A stretch of 64,000 bases of DNA from an uncultured Eubacteriales bacterium (GCA_900316205.1 ONBX01000003.1:1-64000), one strand, 5' to 3'. Counted from the stretch's first letter, positions 29,144 to 38,924 are shown. Numbers and translations: made by a program. Notes: generated from the letters alone by a model not told the origin.

Positions 29144-30463
29144 TCAGAGGCTGCCGGTGTTGGTGGTGATGTTGGAGGTGATATCCCGGATCACGCCGGC
29201 CATGGAGGGATCGGATTTCAAAAGCTCTTCCACCTTGCGGATGGAGGAGAGGACGGTGGCGTGGTTGCGGCCGCCGTGGTGCTCGCCAATGGCGGTGAGG
29301 GGAAGATTGGTCAGGGTGCGCATCAGGTGCATGGACACCTGGCGGGCCATGACGGTATTCTTGGACCGGCTCTGGCCGGTGAGCTCCTCTTCCCGGATGT
29401 TGTAGTACTTGGCGGTCTCCCGGATGATCTTCTCGGGGGTGGGCACATAGTCCCCGTCCCGGATCACATCCTCGATGGCCTTTTTGGCAATGTCCATGGT
29501 GGGGGTGTCCCCCAGCAGCTCCATATAGGCGGTGAGGCGCTTGATGACGCCTTCCAGCTGTCGGACATTTGCAGTGATTTCCTTGGCAATGAAGCCCACC
29601 ACCTCATCGGTGAGGATGAGGCCCAGCTGGGCCGCCTTGTTGCGGGCAATGGCCATCCTGGTCTCCAGATCTGGGGGCTGGATATCCGCCATGAGGCCGC
29701 CCTCAAAGCGGGTGCGCAGCCGCTCGTCCAACAGGCTCATTTCCAGCGGCGGCCGGTCGGAGGTGATGACGATCTGGTGGCCGGCCTCATAAATGTTGTT
29801 GAAGGTGTGGAAAAATTCGTCCTGGGTGGCCCGCTTGCCGGCAATGAACTGGATATCATCTACCAGCAGCAGATCCACGCCCCGGTAGCGGGTGTGGAAG
29901 TCATCCACCGTGCCCTCCTTGATGGCCTTGACCATCTGGATGGTGAACTCATCGCCCTTCACATAGGCGATCTTCACCCCGGGGGTTTTGGAGCGGATGT
30001 ACTGGCCGATGGCCAGCAGCAGATGGGTCTTGCCCAGGCCGGAGTTGCCGTAGATGAAGAGGGGATTGTAGTTTTTCCCCGGTTTTTCCGCCACGGCCAG
30101 AGCCGCCGCGTGGGCAAACTCATTGGATTTTCCCACGATGAAGCGGTCGAAGGTGTAGCCCTCCATCTCCGGCAGGTCATTGTCCGCACTCTTGGGGGAC
30201 ACGTAGTCCGCCAGTTCCTCCTCAGTCAGCACAAGCAGATCGAATTTGGAGGAAAAGAGATCGGACAGAATCTCCTTTACGATCTCGCTGTAGCGGTCCT
30301 TGATGATGTCCCGCTTGAAGTCGGACTTGGTGCTGATCACCAGGCGGGAATCTTCGATCTCCACCGGGCGGCAGTCGGCAAACCAGGCTTTGATGGTGGT
30401 GGGCGTCAGCTTCTGGGACAGTTGCTCCAATACCACACCCCAGATATCGTCCAGAGAATTCAT
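29144..30463 (-). CDS. dnaA: Chromosomal replication initiator DnaA
   Basis: 439-residue AAA+ initiator. Walker A YGNSGLGKTHLL, Walker B DLLLVDDIQFIAG, sensor motif FNNIYEAGHQIVITSDRPP, and domain IV helix-turn-helix near the C-terminus. There the usual GGRDHTTV reads GGRNHATV (397-404): two of the base-contacting residues differ. Start ATG 30463 follows AGAGGTGAAAGG; an in-frame upstream ATG (30538) lies in the promoter. The gene is transcribed away from dnaN-upstream boxes toward dnaN. Confidence 0.96.
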   Translation of the reverse strand: MNSLDDIWGVVLEQLSQKLTPTTIKAWFADCRPVEIEDSRLVISTKSDFKRDIIKDRYSEIVKEILSDLFSSKFDLLVLTEEELADYVSPKSADNDLPEMEGYTFDRFIVGKSNEFAHAAALAVAEKPGKNYNPLFIYGNSGLGKTHLLLAIGQYIRSKTPGVKIAYVKGDEFTIQMVKAIKEGTVDDFHTRYRGVDLLLVDDIQFIAGKRATQDEFFHTFNNIYEAGHQIVITSDRPPLEMSLLDERLRTRFEGGLMADIQPPDLETRMAIARNKAAQLGLILTDEVVGFIAKEITANVRQLEGVIKRLTAYMELLGDTPTMDIAKKAIEDVIRDGDYVPTPEKIIRETAKYYNIREEELTGQSRSKNTVMARQVSMHLMRTLTNLPLTAIGEHHGGRNHATVLSSIRKVEELLKSDPSMAGVIRDITSNITTNTGSL

Positions 30464-30514
30464 GCCTTTCACCTCTTCACAATGTTGAAAAAACACAGAC
30501 TTTCTAACCATATC

Positions 30515-30543
30515 ATTATAGCAGAAAGCGCCACTCAATGCAA
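30515..30543 (-). promoter_or_regulatory. Promoter of dnaA
   Basis: Minus strand TTGCAT (30543-30538), 17 bases, TATAAT (30520-30515), preceded by CTGC. It gives a leader of about 45 bases before ATG 30463. Confidence 0.75.
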
Positions 30544-30599
30544 GGGGAAACGCGATGAACTAAATATAAATAAAGTAGGAAGAAGAAATTCGGAGTTCA

Positions 30600-30860
30600 G
30601 AATGCGGAATTCGGAATTATTTGCCGTAGGGGCGATTCACGAATCGCCCGTCCAAGGCCTTCTCCTGGAGGGGAAGCTGGCATCCGCCGTTTCCCGCAAG
30701 GCGGATGACGAATGAGTTGTCATCCTGAGGAGGGGAACCCGACGAAGGATCTCAAAAAAAAACGCAAGAGATTCTTCGTCGCTTGCGCTCCTCAGAATGA
30801 CAAGTTCGCCTTCCCCAGGTGTTTCCGCGATCTGCAATTCCAAACTTCGAATTCCGCATT
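30600..30860. repeat. Mixed B, A and C repeat block upstream of psuG
   Basis: GTAGGGGCGATTCACGAATCGCCC (family B type) at about 30627, a decayed family A fragment (CTGGAGGGGAAGCTGGCATCCGCC...GGCGGATGACG) at 30663-30712, and a complete family C hairpin at 30717-30805 whose arms TTGTCATCCTGAGGAG / CTCCTCAGAATGACAA pair across an A-rich loop. No gene in 30544-30870. Confidence 0.7.
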
Positions 30861-30870
30861 CCGAATTATC

Positions 30871-30898
30871 TTGACAAGCATCCGATTCACGCTATAAT
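30871..30898 (+). promoter_or_regulatory. Promoter of psuG
   Basis: TTGACA (30871-30876), 16-base spacer, TATAAT (30893-30898); a ribosome site TGGAGG precedes ATG 30932. Confidence 0.8.
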
Positions 30899-30931
30899 AA
30901 AGCTTTACAAAAGACTTTTTTGGAGGTTCTT

Positions 30932-31843
30932 ATGAACAAATATCTGGATATAGCCCCCGAGGTTCAGCAGGATCTGGCCGAGGGCAAGCCTGTTGTGGCT
31001 CTGGAGAGCACCATTATCTCCCACGGCATGCCCTATCCCAAAAACGTGGAGACCGCCCTTCTGGTGGAGCAGACCATCCGGGATAACGGCGCCGTGCCCG
31101 CCACCATCGCCATCATCGGCGGACGCCTGAAGGCAGGTCTCAGCCATGAGGAGATCGAACATCTGGGCAAGGCCGGCCGCTCCGTCGCCAAGGCCAGCCG
31201 CCGGGATCTGCCCGCCCTGGTGGCCCGTGGCGTGGACGGGGCCACCACAGTTGCCACCACCATGATCATTGCCCACATGGCCGGTATCAACATCTTTGCC
31301 ACCGGCGGCATCGGCGGTGTGCACCGGGGCGCCGAGGTGACCATGGACATCTCCGCCGACCTGGAAGAGCTGGCCCAGACCCCCGTCATGGTGGTCTGCG
31401 CCGGGGCCAAGAGCATCCTGGACCTGGGGCTCACCCTGGAGTATCTGGAGACCAAGGGCGTGCCCGTCATCGGCTACGGCACCGAGGAGCTGCCCGCCTT
31501 CTATACCCGCAAGTCCGGCTTCGGCGTGGACTACCGGGTGGACTCTCCTGAGGAGTTGGCGGCCATCTTCCGCGCCCAGCGAGGCCTGGACTACAAGGGC
31601 GGCATGCTGGTCACCAATCCCATTCCCGAGGAGTATGCCATGGACAAGGCCGTCATCGACGCCGCCATCGAGCAGGCCCTGGCGGAGGCGAAGGAACAGG
31701 GCATCCACGGCAAGGAGACCACGCCCTTCCTGCTGGCCAAGGTGGTGGAGCTCACCGGCGGCGACAGCCTGGAGAGCAATATCCAGCTGGTGCTGAATAA
31801 CGCCCGTCTGGCCGCCCGCACGGCAGCGCAGCTGGCGAAGTAA
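30932..31843 (+). CDS. psuG: Pseudouridine-5'-phosphate glycosidase
   Basis: 303 residues. Splits pseudouridine 5'-phosphate into uracil and ribose 5-phosphate. Family signatures: VVALESTIISHGMPYP, VPATIAIIGGRLKAGL, ATGGIGGVHRGAEVTMDISADL, VVCAGAKSILDLGLTLEYLET and GGMLVTNPIPEEYAM. ATG 30932 is eight bases after GGAGG. It is monocistronic here; the usual partner kinase PsuK is not next to it. It feeds the same uracil/ribose pools as the nucleoside salvage genes further right. Confidence 0.93.
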   Translation: MNKYLDIAPEVQQDLAEGKPVVALESTIISHGMPYPKNVETALLVEQTIRDNGAVPATIAIIGGRLKAGLSHEEIEHLGKAGRSVAKASRRDLPALVARGVDGATTVATTMIIAHMAGINIFATGGIGGVHRGAEVTMDISADLEELAQTPVMVVCAGAKSILDLGLTLEYLETKGVPVIGYGTEELPAFYTRKSGFGVDYRVDSPEELAAIFRAQRGLDYKGGMLVTNPIPEEYAMDKAVIDAAIEQALAEAKEQGIHGKETTPFLLAKVVELTGGDSLESNIQLVLNNARLAARTAAQLAK

Positions 31844-31877
31844 AATGTAGGGGCGCCCTACGCCCTTGCGGTCGCCC

Positions 31878-31918
31878 GCAAAAAAGGACGCTGAATTACC
31901 AATCAGCGTCCTTTTTTA
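31878..31918 (+). terminator. Terminator of psuG
   Basis: AAAAAGGACGCTGA (31881-31894), 8-base loop, TCAGCGTCCTTTTTT (31903-31917). Strong, and symmetric enough to work both ways. A short family B fragment (GTAGGGGCGCCCTACGCCC) lies just before it. Confidence 0.88.
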
Positions 31919-31958
31919 TATCATCCCCGAAGAGAATACTTTATACTAACACCAAATA

Positions 31959-32088
31959 AAAACCTTTGATTCTTTCCGGCCAGAATTGTGCCATACTTCG
32001 TTGGCGGCCTTGACCATATATCTCCATTATGCTCTGCGGCCGCCGCCTCGTCTGGCGCAATTCTGACTCGGAAATCTTTCTAAAGCTT
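31959..32088. repeat. Long imperfect hairpin (family F, single copy seen)
   Basis: Arms of about 55 bases pair imperfectly: AACCTTTGATTCTTTCCGG, CAGAATTGTGCCA and GGCGGCC on the left against their inverses (GGCCGCCGCC, TGGCGCAATTCTG, CGGAAATCTTTC) on the right, with apex around CATATATCTCCATTATG. It fills the convergent interval between psuG and the next gene; nothing else is visible in 31919-32146. Confidence 0.6.
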
Positions 32089-32146
32089 TTTATCAGGTAT
32101 TAGTATTCTCAACTTTTCCCTCTTCCCTTTTCTCTTTTCCCTTATA

Positions 32147-33694
32147 CTACTCCTCCGGTGCGGCGGAGGCAAAGTAAATGATATCGCTGATGGCCTTTTC
32201 CTGGCCGAACTGCACGGGATTGATGAGCGCATAGTGAAAGGCGGTAGTGGCGGTCTGGCCGCCGTCCAGGGTATAGGCCTTCCAGCAGCCCCGGCGCGCC
32301 ATGGCATAGCCCGCGTCCTGAAGATTGGGCAGGTGGTCCAGCTCCCGGCGGGTGGTGTCACAGTTGATGTTCATGGTGAGATAGTGATGCCGCCCCAGCA
32401 GGCCCAGGGCGCTGCGGGCGTAGTACATGTCGATTTCGCCCCAGGGATAATAGTCCGGCGTCACATTCACGCCTTCGTCCACCAGCACCGGCCCAAAGGC
32501 CAGGGAAAAGACCACGTCATTGTCCTGGAGAAACTGTTCGGTCTCCGCCTGACTGATCCCGTCTCCCCGGTAGAGGAAGAGCATGTCCCCGTCGGCGGTG
32601 ATGAAGCAGGTGTCTGCGTTATCCGGGCGGAAGCGGAGGATCTGCCGCTGGTAGACGGCCACGCCGCAGTTGCGGTCGTGAAAGTAGAAATCCCCGCCCA
32701 CTGCCAGCACGGCGTTGGTGTCCCGGGCAAAATCACTGGTCCGCTCGAACCAGAAGCTCCAGGGCTCGTCGCTGGAGATTTTGCGCCGCAGCTGGGACCC
32801 GTCGGAGACAAAGGTCTCCGCAAAGGTGCCCATGCAGTTGTTTTCCGGCTCCTGCCAAAGGATGCACAGGATGCTCTCGTCCAGATAGCAGCGGATCAGG
32901 GTGCCGGGCACAAAGGGCAGCTCCGGGTTCCATACCAGCGTCTCCTCCCCGATGAGGGCCCTGGCCTCCGGCTTTTCCAGCAGGGCCGCGATCTCATAGG
33001 GATCCTCGGTCTCCACAAAGTTCTCTTCCTTCGGCACATGGCCCCAGAGGGCGTCCTCGGGCAGGGTGTAGCGCAGGGGCAGCAGGGGCTGTTCCGCCGT
33101 GACGGCGGCAAAGAGCTCCGCTGCATCCGGCCGGAAGGGATAAAGTTCCTCCGGGTTTTCAAGCTGCCAGGCTTCGCCGTCATAGCGGTAGCGCAGCTCC
33201 GGTGTCCGGGAAGTCAGATAGTTTTCCTTCTCCGCCAGCCGCTCCCGCAGCAGCGCGTCAAAGCAGTCCTGCAGGATCTCCCGTCGATAAGAGCCGTCCT
33301 CTTCATAAATATCGCTTCTTCGCTCCGCTGCGTCCACCCTGGCCTGCAGCTTTTCCAGCATGGCCTCTCTTGCGCCGCTGCCCGCCAGGGCATCGGCATT
33401 CAGCAGGGTGACATGCACCGGGAGCACAGCCTTCTCTCCATCGGAGGATGCCTCGCCCAGGGCTTCCGCCTGCCAGCAATCGGCATAGGCCAGGTCCAGC
33501 AGACGCTGGTTTTCCTCTCCACTCATGGAAACGGAGGGAGCAGGCGCCTCCAGCGTGGGCGGCGCGGGAGTTGGCGTGGGAAAAAGAACGGTGATGGGGT
33601 TTTTCTCTCCGCCCAGCTGCTGCCAGACCAGGACGCCGAAGATCAGCACCACCAGGATCAGCAGCACCAGAAAAATGCCTTTCAATGCTTTCAT
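32147..33694 (-). CDS. Membrane-anchored protein with phosphodiester glycosidase (NAGPA) domain
   Basis: 515 residues. One N-terminal membrane segment (GIFLVLLILVVLIFGVLVW), a Pro/Thr-rich linker, an unassigned middle region, and from about 330 a NAGPA-like domain: NAVLAVGGDFYFHDRN, GVAVYQRQILR, CFITADGDMLFLYRGDG, FGPVLVDEGV, YYARSALGLLG, LTMNINCDTT. Such domains in bacteria act on cell-envelope glycosidic phosphodiesters or are uncharacterised. The gene stands alone, on the minus strand, after an asnS terminator. Substrate unknown. Confidence 0.72.
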   Translation of the reverse strand: MKALKGIFLVLLILVVLIFGVLVWQQLGGEKNPITVLFPTPTPAPPTLEAPAPSVSMSGEENQRLLDLAYADCWQAEALGEASSDGEKAVLPVHVTLLNADALAGSGAREAMLEKLQARVDAAERRSDIYEEDGSYRREILQDCFDALLRERLAEKENYLTSRTPELRYRYDGEAWQLENPEELYPFRPDAAELFAAVTAEQPLLPLRYTLPEDALWGHVPKEENFVETEDPYEIAALLEKPEARALIGEETLVWNPELPFVPGTLIRCYLDESILCILWQEPENNCMGTFAETFVSDGSQLRRKISSDEPWSFWFERTSDFARDTNAVLAVGGDFYFHDRNCGVAVYQRQILRFRPDNADTCFITADGDMLFLYRGDGISQAETEQFLQDNDVVFSLAFGPVLVDEGVNVTPDYYPWGEIDMYYARSALGLLGRHHYLTMNINCDTTRRELDHLPNLQDAGYAMARRGCWKAYTLDGGQTATTAFHYALINPVQFGQEKAISDIIYFASAAPEE

Positions 33695-33710
33695 CTATCT
33701 ATGTTCTCCG

Positions 33711-33740
33711 AAAAAACGGGCGCCGCAGCGCCCGTTTTCC
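33711..33740 (-). terminator. Terminator downstream of asnS
   Basis: Stem AAAACGGGCGC (33713-33723) with GCGCCCGTTTT (33728-33738); on the minus strand the stem is followed by TTTTTTCGG. Confidence 0.72.
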
Positions 33741-33771
33741 ATATATTGATCGAATGAAGATTCATCCATCC

Positions 33772-33829
33772 CATCCTGCTTCCCCCTCCGGGGGAAGTCC
33801 CCAGTGCGCACACTGGGGGATAGGGGCTC

Positions 33830-33836
<7 letters not shown>
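33772..33836. repeat. Family A related repeat (CCCCC variant)
   Basis: CTTCCCCCTCCGGGGGAAG outer stem, inner hairpin CCCCAGTGCGCACACTGGGG, then GATAGGGGCTCT. Same layout as 60688-60732 and 63428-63482. It abuts the asnS stop codon. Confidence 0.8.
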
Positions 33837-35227
<1,391 letters not shown>

Positions 35228-35261
35228 GATAACTATCCTCTCTTTGTTAGCCTGAGTTTCT

Positions 35262-35290
35262 ATTATATCCGAGTATACCCGTTTTTTCAA
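35262..35290 (-). promoter_or_regulatory. Promoter of asnS
   Basis: Minus strand TTGAAA (35290-35285), 17 bases, TATAAT (35267-35262). The -35 begins one base past the end of the upstream gene. No T-box leader is visible between it and asnS. Confidence 0.72.
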
Positions 35291-36181
35291 TCAAAAGATC
35301 AGCTGGATCGGGGCGTTATAATTGCAGAGCTCCACGTCCTGATGCAGGCCGCCGTCCTCCCCGTCCCGGGTCCAGGGCACCGGCTTTTCAAAGTGGAAGC
35401 GGGCCTTCTTCGTGTGCAAAATCAGCACATTTTCATTGTCGAAGCGGCGGGAGAGCACACTGTCCGCCATCTCGCTGAGGGTCACCAGGTTTCCCGGATC
35501 CTTCACCAGCACCAGCTCGGACATGCCGTCTCCCAGACCGACCATATCGTCCGGAAAATGCATGATGCCCGCCACAGAGGTGGAGTTGGACATGCTGCCG
35601 TAGAGCAGATTTGCCTCCACCACCCCGTCGTCATATTCCACCCGGGTGGGGATGGCCGTCACATTGGGCAGAGACATGGCCCCCTGCAGCACATAGGCCA
35701 GCTGGCCCAGCAGCTTTTTCTGATTCTGGGGTGTGGCGTAGCTCACTTCCGTGAAGGCGCCGAAGGCGGCGATATAGGCAAAGTAGTCCTTCTCCCCAAA
35801 GCCGCCCACGTCGTAGGGATGAGGCGTACCGGAGAGGATCCGCTCCGCTGCGGCGGGAATGTTGTTTTTGGGAAGCCCCAGGGAGGTGGCCACGTCATTG
35901 GTGGTCCCCAGGGGAATATAGCCCAGAGGGGGAGGGTCCTTCAGCTGCATGAGACCGGACATCACCTCGCTGAGGGTGCCGTCGCCGCCCAGACAGGCGA
36001 TCAGGTCATATTCCGGGCCCAGACCCGCGGCCATCTCCGTGGCGTCGCCCCGCTGTCCGGTGAAGACCACCGTGGTGCGGCAGCCGCCGTCGTCCAGGAT
36101 CTTCAGCGCGTCGGCAAAGTCCTTTTTATATGCGCCGCGTCCTGCGGCGGGGTTCACGATCAAAAGCAGTTTGCGGTGCAT
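35291..36181 (-). CDS. Diacylglycerol kinase-like lipid kinase (YegS/DagK family)
   Basis: 296 residues. Catalytic-domain motifs VNPAAGRGAYKKDF, CLGGDGTLSEVMSGL and YIPLGTTNDVATSLGLP mark the DAGK/NAD-kinase-like fold; the C-terminal half is the YegS-type beta domain. Likely phosphorylates diacylglycerol or a related lipid at the membrane, recycling it to phosphatidate. Lipid substrate not determinable from sequence. Confidence 0.88.
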   Translation of the reverse strand: MHRKLLLIVNPAAGRGAYKKDFADALKILDDGGCRTTVVFTGQRGDATEMAAGLGPEYDLIACLGGDGTLSEVMSGLMQLKDPPPLGYIPLGTTNDVATSLGLPKNNIPAAAERILSGTPHPYDVGGFGEKDYFAYIAAFGAFTEVSYATPQNQKKLLGQLAYVLQGAMSLPNVTAIPTRVEYDDGVVEANLLYGSMSNSTSVAGIMHFPDDMVGLGDGMSELVLVKDPGNLVTLSEMADSVLSRRFDNENVLILHTKKARFHFEKPVPWTRDGEDGGLHQDVELCNYNAPIQLIF

Positions 36182-36213
36182 CCTGCGCCCTCCTTTTCAA
36201 AAAATACCATTTT

Positions 36214-36242
36214 ATTATAGTCTCTTGCACCAGACCCGTCAA
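36214..36242 (-). promoter_or_regulatory. Promoter of the lipid kinase gene
   Basis: Minus strand TTGACG (36242-36237), 17 bases, TATAAT (36219-36214); start codon at 36181. Confidence 0.75.
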
Positions 36243-36429
36243 GGCCAATCGGCAGATGCACGTTCCGCCCGATGAATTCCGCATTTTTCCGGATATTCTG
36301 TTGGGAAACACAAAAGGCTATGATACATTATATTATAGGCTATTGTAAGGTTCTTTTATGCAGAAATCGGAAGCATTGCCTTCCGGATCCCGATCCCATC
36401 AAACGACAAAAGCAACAAGGAGGCCGACT

Positions 36430-37035
36430 ATGAAAAACAGTTGGAAAAAGACCCTTTCCCTGCTGCTCTGCCTGGTGCTGCTGGCGGGACTGTTCCCCGC
36501 CGCCCTGGCGGAGGGGAGACATGCACCCTCACATTCTCTGTAGACGGCGGCAATTATCTGGATCCCATCACTGCGGAGAAAAACAGCGAGATCACGCTGC
36601 CCAAAGCTGTCTGGAACGATCATTATTTTCTGGGCTGGTCCCGGGAGTATAACGGCGATGTGGAGTATCAGGCCGGGGATACCCTGGTGCTGACGGAGAA
36701 TCTGAGACTCTATGCCATCTGGCGGGATTTCCAGCCCCTGGGACTCTACGCCTATTGGGAGGACAACGGGAAAACCTCTGGGAACACCACGGTTCCCATG
36801 AACGGAAGCGTCACGCTGACCGTGGTGGCCGGCGTCGATCAGGGTGGGCTTCGGTACGAATGGCGTCGCTTGGACTATCCTTACACGTCATATTCGGACA
36901 ACGATAGCAAGACCCTCACGCTTGAAAACGTGAACGAGCGCATGACGATCTGGTGCGATGTTTACGACGACTATGGAAACAACAAGTCTGTACAGTTCGA
37001 GCTCTCCCTTGATACCGGGCTGTGGGCCCGTGCAG
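36430..37035 (+). pseudogene. Broken secreted surface-protein gene (signal peptide plus InlB-like repeat)
   Basis: ATG 36430 with AAGGAGG gives a clear signal peptide, MKNSWKKTLSLLLCLVLLAG...ALA, but that frame stops at 36543. Continuing one frame over, from about 36517, is TCTLTFSVDGG..YLDPIT and YFLGWSREYNGDVEYQAGDT plus LYAIW, an InlB B-repeat (Listeria-Bacteroides repeat), then an Ig-like part. A one-base loss in the G run at 36513-36516 explains the shift. At about 37030 surface-protein homology ends and recombinase sequence begins. No complete product can be made. Confidence 0.75.
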
Positions 37036-37437
37036 CAGGATCCGGAACGAATTACGCGCTTCAAAGAGCTGGATCGTCTGTTCATCCACCTTTATGAGGA
37101 CAACGTCTCCGGAAAGCTGAGTGACGAGAGATTTGCATCCATGAGCCGGAAATACGAGGACGAGCAAGAGACGCTGAAAGAGGAAATGGAGATCCTGCGC
37201 GAGGGGATCGAACTGCAGGAACAGCAAATGGAGAATCTTGAACTGTTCATCCAGAAGGTCAAAGAGCACACAGAAATGGAAAAGCTTACTTCGTATGCCG
37301 CACATGAACTAATTCGGGCGATCTACATCGGTGCGCCGGACAAGAGCAGCGGTAAACGACGGCAATCTATTCAGATCTGCTACGATCTGGTGGGTTTTAT
37401 TCCTTTGGATGAACTGATGAAACAGGAAACGGCATGA
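37036..37437 (+). pseudogene. C-terminal remnant of a large serine recombinase
   Basis: About 133 residues from QDPERITRFKELDRLFIHLYEDN through KLSDERFASMSRKYEDEQ, a coiled-coil stretch, and DKSSGKRRQSIQICYDLVGFIPLDE to the natural stop. This matches the DUF4368-type C-terminus of Tn4451/TnpX-like and ICE serine recombinases. The catalytic resolvase domain and the DNA-binding recombinase domain are absent. It is joined directly to the truncated surface gene, so it marks an old mobile-element excision or deletion. Confidence 0.78.
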
Positions 37438-37463
37438 CTCGTAATTCATGCCGTTCCTGTAAA
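37422..37463 (+). terminator. Stem-loop at the end of the recombinase remnant
   Basis: ACAGGAAACGGCATGA pairs with TCATGCCGTTCCTGT across CTCGTAAT; it overlaps the stop codon. The following run is A-rich rather than T-rich, so termination on the plus strand is uncertain. Confidence 0.5.
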
Positions 37464-37529
37464 ACAAAATAAAACTGTCTTACGACTCCCGCCCGGAAGG
37501 GCGGGATGATTTGCGTTTTCACAATAAAA

Positions 37530-37573
37530 ATGCCAAAGGGACGCGGAAACCAGGTTTCCAACGTCCCTTTTCG
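37530..37573 (-). terminator. Terminator of rpsT
   Basis: On the minus strand AAAAGGGACGTTGGAAACC, short loop, GGTTTCCGCGTCCCTTT then GGCATTTTTATTG. Strong stem with a T-rich tail, 17 bases after the rpsT stop. Confidence 0.82.
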
Positions 37574-37589
37574 CTGCAGAGGATAGAGC

Positions 37590-37853
37590 TTACTCCATCT
37601 CGTTGAGCTTCGTAGCCATAGCGGACTTCTTGTGCGCTGCGTTGTTCTTGTGCAGCAGACCCTTACCGGCTGCGCGGTCAACAGTCTTAACAGCAACTTT
37701 ATAGGCACTGACGGCAGTGTCGCGGTTGCCCTCGGCAACGGCTGCGTCAAACTTTTTGATCATGGTCTTGAGCTCGGTCTTGTCCGCGCGGTTCTTCGCT
37801 CTGAGCTGCTTGGACTTCTCGTCTCTCTTGGCAGAAGACTTGATGTTGGCCAT
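37590..37853 (-). CDS. rpsT: Small-subunit ribosomal protein S20
   Basis: 87 residues. MANIKSSAKRDEKSKQLRAKN, then a basic three-helix protein ending HKNNAAHKKSAMATKLN, typical S20. Binds 16S rRNA. The ribosome site GGAGGAGG lies somewhat far (about 12 bases) from ATG 37853. Its own promoter and terminator make it a single-gene unit. Confidence 0.95.
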   Translation of the reverse strand: MANIKSSAKRDEKSKQLRAKNRADKTELKTMIKKFDAAVAEGNRDTAVSAYKVAVKTVDRAAGKGLLHKNNAAHKKSAMATKLNEME

Positions 37854-37910
37854 GTTTGATTCGCCACCTCCTCCTACAAAATTGAGTTAATACATAACCC
37901 GCGTTTCGTA

Positions 37911-37939
37911 AGTATAGCAGAGAAAGCCTTGAAAAGCAA
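37911..37939 (-). promoter_or_regulatory. Promoter of rpsT
   Basis: Minus strand TTGCTT (37939-37934), 17 bases, TATACT (37916-37911) preceded by CTGC. Confidence 0.72.
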
Positions 37940-37983
37940 GCATTTTTTTACATTTCTTTTCACTTTTTTTCTCTTGTTGCGCC

Positions 37984-38013
37984 GTATGAAAAACGGGCAT
38001 CTTCAACACAATA
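37984..38013 (+). promoter_or_regulatory. Possible forespore (sigma F/G-type) promoter of gpr
   Basis: GTATG (37984-37988), 18 bases, CACAATA (38007-38013) resembles the sigma-G pattern (GNATA - CATNNTA). Gpr is forespore-expressed in B. subtilis; the match is loose. Confidence 0.35.
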
Positions 38014-38044
38014 TATAGAGAGAAAAAGAGCAGGGAGGAAGAAT

Positions 38045-38893
38045 ATGGTAATAAATGGAAGAACAGATCTGGCAAACGAGGTGCGCCGCCGCCTGTGCGA
38101 CGGAGCCTCGGTCACAGAACTCCCGGGCGTACGGGCCCGGGAGGAGCGGATCGAAGATTTTCCCGTGACCACGGTGGAGATCCTGGACGAGCGGGGCATG
38201 AGGGCCCTGGGCAAGCCTCAGGGAACCTATGTCACCATGGAGCTGCCCTCCCGGCTGCAGGACTGTCTCTCCCCCGCGTCAGAAGTGCTGGCACGGCTCA
38301 TCCGTCGCTGTGCTGGCACACTGCCGTCCCGGGTCTTGCTTGCTGCCCTGGGCAATCCAAATATCACGCCGGACGCCCTGGGCTCCCTGGCGGCGGGTCA
38401 ACTGCTGGTGACGGAGCACCTCAAGCAGACGGACCCAGCCGCTTTCGCCCCTTTTCGCGCGACTCTGCTTTGCCGACCCGGTGTCCTGGGCACCTCTGGA
38501 GTGGAGAGCGCCCGGCAGATCCGGGCCCTATGCCGGGAAACCGGGCCAGGCATGGTCATCGCCATTGACGCTCTCGCGGGAGCGGATCTGCAGCTTCTCT
38601 GTCGGTCTGTGCAGATCTGCAATTCCGGTATCGCTCCCGGCTCCGGCGTGGGCAATTGCCGGGAGGCTCTGAATCGTGAGACCTTGGGAATCCCGGTGTT
38701 GGCTATCGGCGTCCCGACAGTGGTGGACGCCTCCTCTCTGTCTCCGGATCCCTCCCTGGGAGGTATGTTCGTGACGCCCCGCAGCATCGACAGTCAGGTG
38801 CGCTCCTGCGGAAAGCTGATCGCCTGGGGCGTGAATCTGGCTCTGCACGAGGGTTTGACCACGGAGGAAATGAGTCAGCTGCTGGATGGGTAA
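38045..38893 (+). CDS. gpr: Spore protease Gpr (SASP-degrading germination protease)
   Basis: 282 residues. Begins with the RTDLANE motif near the N-terminus where the proenzyme is processed, followed by TTVEILDERG, LLAALGNPNITPDALG, TSGVESARQIRALC, VIAIDALAGADLQLLCRSVQICNSGIAPGSGVGN and GIPVLAIGVPTVVDA, all typical of the A25 family. It degrades small acid-soluble proteins on DNA at germination. Shorter than the B. subtilis enzyme but within the clostridial range. With the germinant receptor at the left it argues that the host makes spores. Confidence 0.92.
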   Translation: MVINGRTDLANEVRRRLCDGASVTELPGVRAREERIEDFPVTTVEILDERGMRALGKPQGTYVTMELPSRLQDCLSPASEVLARLIRRCAGTLPSRVLLAALGNPNITPDALGSLAAGQLLVTEHLKQTDPAAFAPFRATLLCRPGVLGTSGVESARQIRALCRETGPGMVIAIDALAGADLQLLCRSVQICNSGIAPGSGVGNCREALNRETLGIPVLAIGVPTVVDASSLSPDPSLGGMFVTPRSIDSQVRSCGKLIAWGVNLALHEGLTTEEMSQLLDG

Positions 38894-38895
38894 AT

Positions 38896-38911
38896 TGTTT
38901 CACGTGAAACA
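38896..38911. promoter_or_regulatory. parS: parS centromere site 1
   Basis: TGTTTCACGTGAAACA, a perfect 16-bp palindrome equal to the bacterial parS consensus (TGTTNCACGTGAAACA). It begins two bases after the gpr stop codon. Target of the ParB encoded at 40863. Confidence 0.93.
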
Positions 38912-38924
38912 CGTCAGAGGAAAG

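Noticed and set aside
35228..35290. T-box leader looked for upstream of asnS (and of serS)
   Set aside because: Leader is too short upstream of asnS, and serS follows parB by three bases.
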